Below are positions 62,494 through 64,000 of a DNA stretch of 64,000 nucleotides, one piece after another. Each line of letters begins with the position of its first letter. Position 1 is the first letter of the stretch. Made by a program: the position numbers and the translations under genes. Under the pieces are notes generated by a model. The model was given only the letters and a program-made list of their open reading frames with translations, was not told the origin of the DNA and did no database searches. Source of the stretch: Nocardia sp. NBC_00508 (GTDB lineage: Bacteria > Actinomycetota > Actinomycetes > Mycobacteriales > Mycobacteriaceae); assembly GCF_036346875.1 (NCBI RefSeq), contig NZ_CP107852.1:5518001-5582000 (forward strand). Reading direction: 5' to 3'.

Positions 62494-63294
62494 ATGCGTC
62501 TAGGTCGAGTTGCCAGTCCCGATGGGGTCGCCTTCGTCAGCATCGAAGGCGACGTAAGTGACAGCGCGGGCCGGAATGGGGCGGGGTCGGCGATCGCCAA
62601 GGAGATCGCGGAACACCCGTTCGGCACACCGACGTTCACCGGCCGGAGCTGGCCGCTGGCCGACGTGCGGTTGCTTGCCCCGATCCTGGCCAGCAAGGTG
62701 GTCTGCGTGGGCAAGAACTATGCCGCTCACGCCGCCGAGATGGGCGGTCCCGCACCCGAAGACCCGGTCATCTTCCTCAAGCCGAACACCGCGATCGTCG
62801 GTCCGAACGCCCCGATCATCCTGCCGCCCAGCGCCTCTCAGGTCGACTACGAAGGAGAGCTCGCCGTCGTCATCGGCCGCCCGTGCAAGGAGGTGCCCGC
62901 CGCCCGCGCGCTGGACGTCGTCCTCGGCTATACCGTCGCCAACGACGTGACCGCCCGCGACCAGCAGCGCCACGACGGCCAGTGGACCAGGGCGAAGGGC
63001 TACGACACGTTCTGCCCGCTGGGTCCGTGGATCGAAACCTCCATGGACCCTTCGGATCTGGAGATCGTCACCGAGCTCGGCGGCGAGGTGCGGCAACGCA
63101 GCCGCACTTCGCTTCTGCTGCACGACATTCCGAAGCTGATCGAGTGGGTCACCACCGTGATGACGCTGCTGCCCGGTGACGTCATCCTCACCGGCACCCC
63201 GGAGGGCGTCGGCCCGATGACGGACGGGCAGCAGGTGTCGGTGACCATCGATGGCATCGGAACGCTCACCAATCCCGTTGCCGCCAAACGCTGA
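62494..63294 (+). CDS. Fumarylacetoacetate hydrolase family protein
   Basis: 266 residues. Family motifs KVVCVGKNYAAHAAEMGG, FLKPNTAIVGP, YEGELAVVIG (metal Glu pair), ANDVTARDQQRHDGQWTRAK and LTGTPEGVGPM. Homologues hydrolyse or decarboxylate acylpyruvates and hydroxyphenyl-acetate products. Corresponds to Rv2993c in place. ATG 62494 lies 7 nt after TAGACT; gltX follows by 13 bp. Confidence 0.93.
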   Translation: MRLGRVASPDGVAFVSIEGDVSDSAGRNGAGSAIAKEIAEHPFGTPTFTGRSWPLADVRLLAPILASKVVCVGKNYAAHAAEMGGPAPEDPVIFLKPNTAIVGPNAPIILPPSASQVDYEGELAVVIGRPCKEVPAARALDVVLGYTVANDVTARDQQRHDGQWTRAKGYDTFCPLGPWIETSMDPSDLEIVTELGGEVRQRSRTSLLLHDIPKLIEWVTTVMTLLPGDVILTGTPEGVGPMTDGQQVSVTIDGIGTLTNPVAAKR

Positions 63295-63307
63295 TCGAAA
63301 GAGAGCC

Positions 63308-64000
63308 ATGACTGAAGTACGGGTCCGATTCTGCCCGTCGCCGACCGGAACACCGCACGTCGGCCTGATCCGGACGGCGCTGTTCAACTGGGCCTACGCC
63401 CGCCATCACGGTGGCACATTCGTCTTTCGTATCGAAGACACCGATGTCGCACGCGATTCCGAGGAGTCCTACCGGGCGATTATCGACGCACTGCGCTGGC
63501 TCGGCCTGACTTGGGACGAGGGCCCCGAGGTCGGTGGGCCCTATGAACCGTATCGCCAGTCACAGCGAAAAGATCTCCATCTGGACGTGGTTCAGCGTTT
63601 GCTGGAGTCCGGGGAGGCGTATGAATCGTTTTCCACGCCAGAGGAAGTCGAGGCTCGCCACCAGGCTGCTGGACGCGATCCGAAGCTCGGTTACGACAAC
63701 TACGACCGCGACCTGACGCCCGAGCAAATCGAGGAGTACCGAGTCGCGGGGCGCCCTGCCGTGATCCGGCTGCGCATGCCCGACGAGGACCTTTCCTGGC
63801 ACGATCTGGTGCGCGGCGAGACCACCTTCAAGGCGGGCTCCGTCCCGGACTTCGCGCTCACCCGCGGCAACGGCGACCCGCTGTACACCCTGGTCAACCC
63901 GGTCGATGACGCGCTGATGCGGATCACCCACGTGCTGCGCGGTGAGGACCTGCTCTCCTCGACCCCGCGACAGCTGGCGCTGTATGGCGCGCTGCGCCGG
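63308..64000 (+). CDS. gltX: Glutamyl-tRNA synthetase, N-terminal part (3' end outside window)
   Basis: 231 codons visible before the window edge. Class I synthetase: the HIGH-type motif lies in RFCPSPTGTPHVGLIRTALF, then FRIEDTDVARDSEESYRAII, RLRMPDEDLSWHDLVRG and ITHVLRGEDLLSSTPRQLAL. The KMSKS motif would be downstream. In an organism with GatCAB this enzyme is expected to be non-discriminating and to charge tRNA(Gln) too. GAAAGAGAG precedes ATG 63308. Confidence 0.96.
   Translation, partial: MTEVRVRFCPSPTGTPHVGLIRTALFNWAYARHHGGTFVFRIEDTDVARDSEESYRAIIDALRWLGLTWDEGPEVGGPYEPYRQSQRKDLHLDVVQRLLESGEAYESFSTPEEVEARHQAAGRDPKLGYDNYDRDLTPEQIEEYRVAGRPAVIRLRMPDEDLSWHDLVRGETTFKAGSVPDFALTRGNGDPLYTLVNPVDDALMRITHVLRGEDLLSSTPRQLALYGALRR

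Overview
High-GC actinobacterial chromosome, most likely a Nocardia (order Mycobacteriales); the genus is inferred from gene order, not proven. Read from left to right, several genes recall, from memory, the Mycobacterium tuberculosis interval gltX-Rv2993c-Rv2994-leuB-serA1 ... ilvC-ilvN-ilvB1-cfp6-doxX-lppZ ... gatB-pfkA (Rv2992c to Rv3010c). Many genes start 7 nt after a TANNNT -10 hexamer, the usual leaderless-mRNA layout of this order.

1-13.3 kb: C-terminal part of one Ser/Thr protein kinase (cut by the window edge); an ABC exporter (small ORF, ATPase, FtsX-type permease) divergent from a two-component system; a second membrane Ser/Thr kinase overlapping a beta-lactamase-fold lipoprotein; pfkA; an orphan tandem ribbon-helix-helix-like protein; an alpha/beta-hydrolase lipoprotein.

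13.3-27.2 kb: conserved core. gatB, lppZ, a DoxX protein, a serine hydrolase unit with a divergent MarR-type regulator, ilvD, a cfp6-like PH-domain protein and ilvB-ilvN-ilvC. The ilvB leader carries a short leaderless leader peptide rich in Leu/Val/Ile codons followed by a terminator-like hairpin (probable attenuation). Degenerate type I-E CRISPR-like repeats lie between ilvN and ilvC.

27.2-57.9 kb: about 30 kb of accessory DNA between ilvC and serA: a decayed WhiB-like gene, a double-hotdog thioesterase, a MoxR-VWA pair, an HNH endonuclease, an XRE/TPR regulator neighbourhood followed by decayed copies of a regulator and a GNAT acetyltransferase, a nitric-oxide type globin cluster (glbN, flavohaemoglobin, DivIVA-like coiled coil), a truncated TetR gene beside a cytochrome P450, and an inositol (iol) catabolic and ABC import cluster controlled by a LacI-family repressor with two recognisable operators. 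A perfect 22 x 9 bp tandem repeat lies just upstream of that repressor gene. Then a cold-shock gene, two TetR-controlled modules with identifiable operators, a 39-residue peptide gene with a very strong terminator, and an SDR-hydrolase fusion.

57.9-64 kb: core again. serA, a 15-bp terminator stem abutting a 6 x 25 bp tandem repeat, leuB, an MFS transporter, a fumarylacetoacetase-family protein and the 5' part of gltX. The core genes serve branched-chain amino acid and serine synthesis and tRNA charging; the accessory genes serve inositol use, NO defence and regulation.
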